The notes under the pieces were generated by a model. The model searched no databases, was not told the DNA's origin, and saw nothing but the letters and a program-made list of their open reading frames with translations. 64,000 nucleotides of DNA. Origin: Paenibacillus sp. XY044 (lineage in GTDB: Bacteria > Bacillota > Bacilli > Paenibacillales > Paenibacillaceae). The stretch lies in the NCBI RefSeq assembly GCF_002257645.1, contig NZ_NQMO01000004.1, forward strand, positions 372,001-436,000. Reading direction: 5' to 3'. Positions 61,844 through 64,000 of the stretch are shown here, in pieces (positions within the stretch are counted from its first letter, which is position 1; each line of letters starts with the position of its first letter). The translations under genes and the position numbers were made by a program.

Positions 61844-64000
61844 ATGAGTATCGAAGGGCAAGGCGCGTTTATTTCCAGGGAAAGTCTTGGGGCGGACAGC
61901 GGGGAGAAAGCTCTGCTCTGGCCGTTTGGACTCTCCGTTCGGCTTCAGTCGGTGACCGAAGCGGTTCGGCTGCGGCTGACGGGGTCGGACACAGAGAAAG
62001 GTTCAACGGAACGGGGAATTCTTGAGGAGACCCGGTTTCACTACCTGAGCGAAGATGAGTCCATTCAGGCGCGTATTTTTGTGCGCAAGGAAGCAGGCGG
62101 TACAGTCCTGGTATCCTTGGAAGCCAGTATCGCCAATGAAAATGATTTCGGCAAGCAGCGCTCGTTCGCAGGGGAGCATGCGATCCTGCTGACGCTGCGG
62201 CCGGCCGGGCGGATCGAAGGGCTCATGGCCAACTACCAGCATAAGGACTGGTGGACCCGCCCGCATTTTGGCACCGATATGGCCGGTCTTCCGGAGAAGA
62301 TGCAGTCGGTGCTGTGGAAGACGGCGGCCGGATACGGGCACCTGCTGCCGGTAACGGGGCCGGTATGGCGGGCGGATGCCGCCGGTTCCGAGGAAGGGAT
62401 TACGCTTAGATTATCGGCCTATGAGGAAGGGCATACCCGGTGCGAAGCGCTGGCCTTTGCCTTTGCGGCCGGGAGCGACCCGTACGGTCTCGTCAAGAGC
62501 AACGTGGCTTCCGCGCTGAAAGCGCTGGACTATCCGGCGCTGCCCAGGGAGCAGAAGCCGTTTCCGGCCATTTTGGAAAAGCTCGGCTGGTGCAGCTGGG
62601 ACGCTTTTTACCACCAGGTCAGCGAAGAAGGGCTGCTGGCCAAAGCCGCCGAGCTGCAGCAGCTCGGGCTGCCGGTCGGCTGGGTGATGATCGACGACGG
62701 CTGGTCCGATATTTCCGGGGGCAAGCTGTCTTCCTTTGAAGCGGATCCCGTTAAATTTTCCGGCGGTTTGAAGCGTGCCGTGCATGCACTGAAGGAGCGC
62801 TACGGCATCCGCCACGTCGGGGTATGGCACACCATCGCCGGCTACTGGGGCGGCATTCTGGAGGACAGCCCGATCGCCAGGACGTATGCGGACCATTTGT
62901 ACCGGGTGCCCCGGGGCAACCTGATCCCTTATCCGGAAGCCGGCAAAGGCTTTGCCTTCTGGCATGCCTGGCACGGATTTTTGCGCCGTCAGGGCATCGA
63001 TTTCGTCAAGGTGGACAGCCAGAGCGCGGTTCTGAACTACCTGCAGGGACGGATGCCGATCGGCCAGGCTGCCGCGGCTGCGCATGAGGCGCTGGAGGCT
63101 TCGGTTGCGCTGCATTTTGACGGGACCATCATCAACTGCATGGGAATGGCCTCCGAAAATGTATGGCACCGGCCGAAGTCGGCCGTTTCGCGCAACAGTG
63201 ACGATTTTGTCCCGCTGGAGAAGCTCGGCTTTCCGGAGCACGCGCTGCAGAACGGCTACAATTCCTTTTACCACGGGGCTTTTTACTGGGGAGATTGGGA
63301 TATGTACTGGTCCAAAAACCACGACGACGTGCAAAGTGCGGTGCTGCGCGCGGTGAGCGGAGGCCCGGTCTATATCAGCGACGCCCCGGGGAATACCGAT
63401 CCGTCGCATATCTGGCCGCTGATTTATGCAGACGGCACCGTTATCCGCTGCGACGAGACGGCGAATCCGACACCGGACTGCCTGCTGCTGAATCCGGCCG
63501 AGGAGCATGTGCCGCTGAAGCTGTGGAACCGGACAGGAAACGCAGGCGTTGTGGCTGCTTTCCATATCAGCGGGGACGCCGCGCAGGTCGCGGGTTCGAT
63601 CGGACCGGCCGATGCGCCGGGGCTCGGCGGCGAGAAATTCGCCGTGTACGATCATTTCGCCGGAAAGGGTTGGCTGATGCGTTCTGACGAGCAGACCCCG
63701 ATTTGCCTGAAGGAAGGGAAATGCGCCTTATTTGTGGTCGTTCCGGTTGCAGGCAGCGTCACTCCCGTGGGATTGGCCGGCAAATACATTTCCCCGGCGG
63801 CGGTTACCGGGTACACCGAGTCCGGCAAGGTGACGAGCGTCCGGCTGCGGGAAGGCGGCAGATTTGTGTTTGCAGCCAAAACAGCGCCATTGAGCGTCAC
63901 CGCAAACGGGAAGGCGGCCCTTGTTGTCCCGGTGGGCGGGGAGTCCGGCGATTTCTATGAAGCGCTCTGCGGCGAGCCGGGACAATCCGTACAGATCGAA
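61844..64000 (+). CDS. Raffinose synthase/Sip1-like GH36 protein (3' end outside window)
   Basis: 719 codons are visible and the frame is open to the right edge. An N-terminal beta-rich domain is followed by a TIM barrel with LGWCSWDAFY, MIDDGWSD, the probable nucleophile Asp391 in DFVKVDSQS and the probable acid Asp513 in ISDAPG, as in the Sip1/raffinose-synthase branch of GH36. There is no signal peptide, so it acts inside the cell. Bacterial members may be alpha-galactosidases or transglycosylases. GGGGGA lies about eight bases before ATG 61844. A 193-base gap separates it from the ROK gene; it is likely in the same operon. Confidence 0.88.
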   Translation, partial: MSIEGQGAFISRESLGADSGEKALLWPFGLSVRLQSVTEAVRLRLTGSDTEKGSTERGILEETRFHYLSEDESIQARIFVRKEAGGTVLVSLEASIANENDFGKQRSFAGEHAILLTLRPAGRIEGLMANYQHKDWWTRPHFGTDMAGLPEKMQSVLWKTAAGYGHLLPVTGPVWRADAAGSEEGITLRLSAYEEGHTRCEALAFAFAAGSDPYGLVKSNVASALKALDYPALPREQKPFPAILEKLGWCSWDAFYHQVSEEGLLAKAAELQQLGLPVGWVMIDDGWSDISGGKLSSFEADPVKFSGGLKRAVHALKERYGIRHVGVWHTIAGYWGGILEDSPIARTYADHLYRVPRGNLIPYPEAGKGFAFWHAWHGFLRRQGIDFVKVDSQSAVLNYLQGRMPIGQAAAAAHEALEASVALHFDGTIINCMGMASENVWHRPKSAVSRNSDDFVPLEKLGFPEHALQNGYNSFYHGAFYWGDWDMYWSKNHDDVQSAVLRAVSGGPVYISDAPGNTDPSHIWPLIYADGTVIRCDETANPTPDCLLLNPAEEHVPLKLWNRTGNAGVVAAFHISGDAAQVAGSIGPADAPGLGGEKFAVYDHFAGKGWLMRSDEQTPICLKEGKCALFVVVPVAGSVTPVGLAGKYISPAAVTGYTESGKVTSVRLREGGRFVFAAKTAPLSVTANGKAALVVPVGGESGDFYEALCGEPGQSVQIE

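Noticed and set aside
1..64000. Mobile elements, prophage or CRISPR
   Set aside because: No transposase, integrase, phage structural gene, direct-repeat array or terminal inverted repeats bounding a block were seen.

Overview
The window looks like the chromosome of a Paenibacillus-type member of the Bacillota. The evidence is GC-rich coding sequence separated by AT-rich gaps with sigma-A promoters, SLH-anchored multidomain surface enzymes, a YesM/YesN-type two-component system, CcpA (cre)-like sites, and three CUT1 sugar importers that all lack their own ATPase, as is usual where one MsmX-type ATPase serves many importers. No tRNA, rRNA, CRISPR array, insertion sequence or prophage was seen.

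Region 1 (1-25.6 kb) is a mannan-directed surface system. A minus-strand operon encodes a CUT1 importer (two permeases and a lipoprotein) followed by a GH76 alpha-1,6-mannanase with three CBM6-like modules, cut by the left edge. Divergent to it is a 2076-residue SLH protein that fuses a phosphodiester glycosidase (NAGPA/DUF2233 type) to a metallophosphoesterase. A plus-strand operon follows: a discoidin/PA14 metallophosphoesterase, an SLH protein, and a GH92 enzyme whose catalytic acid position reads Gln instead of Glu. Together these fit removal of sugar-1-phosphate caps from phosphorylated mannan, removal of the exposed phosphate, then mannan cleavage and import. This is the most interesting system in the window.

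Region 2 (25.7-43.7 kb) is mixed housekeeping and accessory DNA: a DEAD-box helicase, small hypotheticals, an alpha/beta hydrolase divergent from an Rrf2 regulator, a second CUT1 importer behind a YesM/YesN sensor-regulator pair, a PadR/MFS pair, an ASRT-family ligand-binding protein, a decayed CPBP protease gene, a P-loop kinase-like protein, an APH-type kinase, a MerR/SDR pair and a ferritin-like protein.

Region 3 (43.7-64 kb) is a long plus-strand catabolic operon headed by a LacI regulator. It encodes a third CUT1 importer, an amidohydrolase, an unrecognised probable (alpha/alpha)6 protein, an FGGY kinase, an Asp/Glu-racemase-like protein, a class II ketose-bisphosphate aldolase, a GH38 alpha-mannosidase, a class II aldolase/decarboxylase, a four-carbon acid sugar kinase, a GmhA-like SIS isomerase, a ROK kinase and a raffinose-synthase-like GH36 protein cut by the right edge. 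Five perfect copies of the palindrome GGGAACGTTCCC, three in the leader and two inside operon genes, mark it as one LacI regulon.
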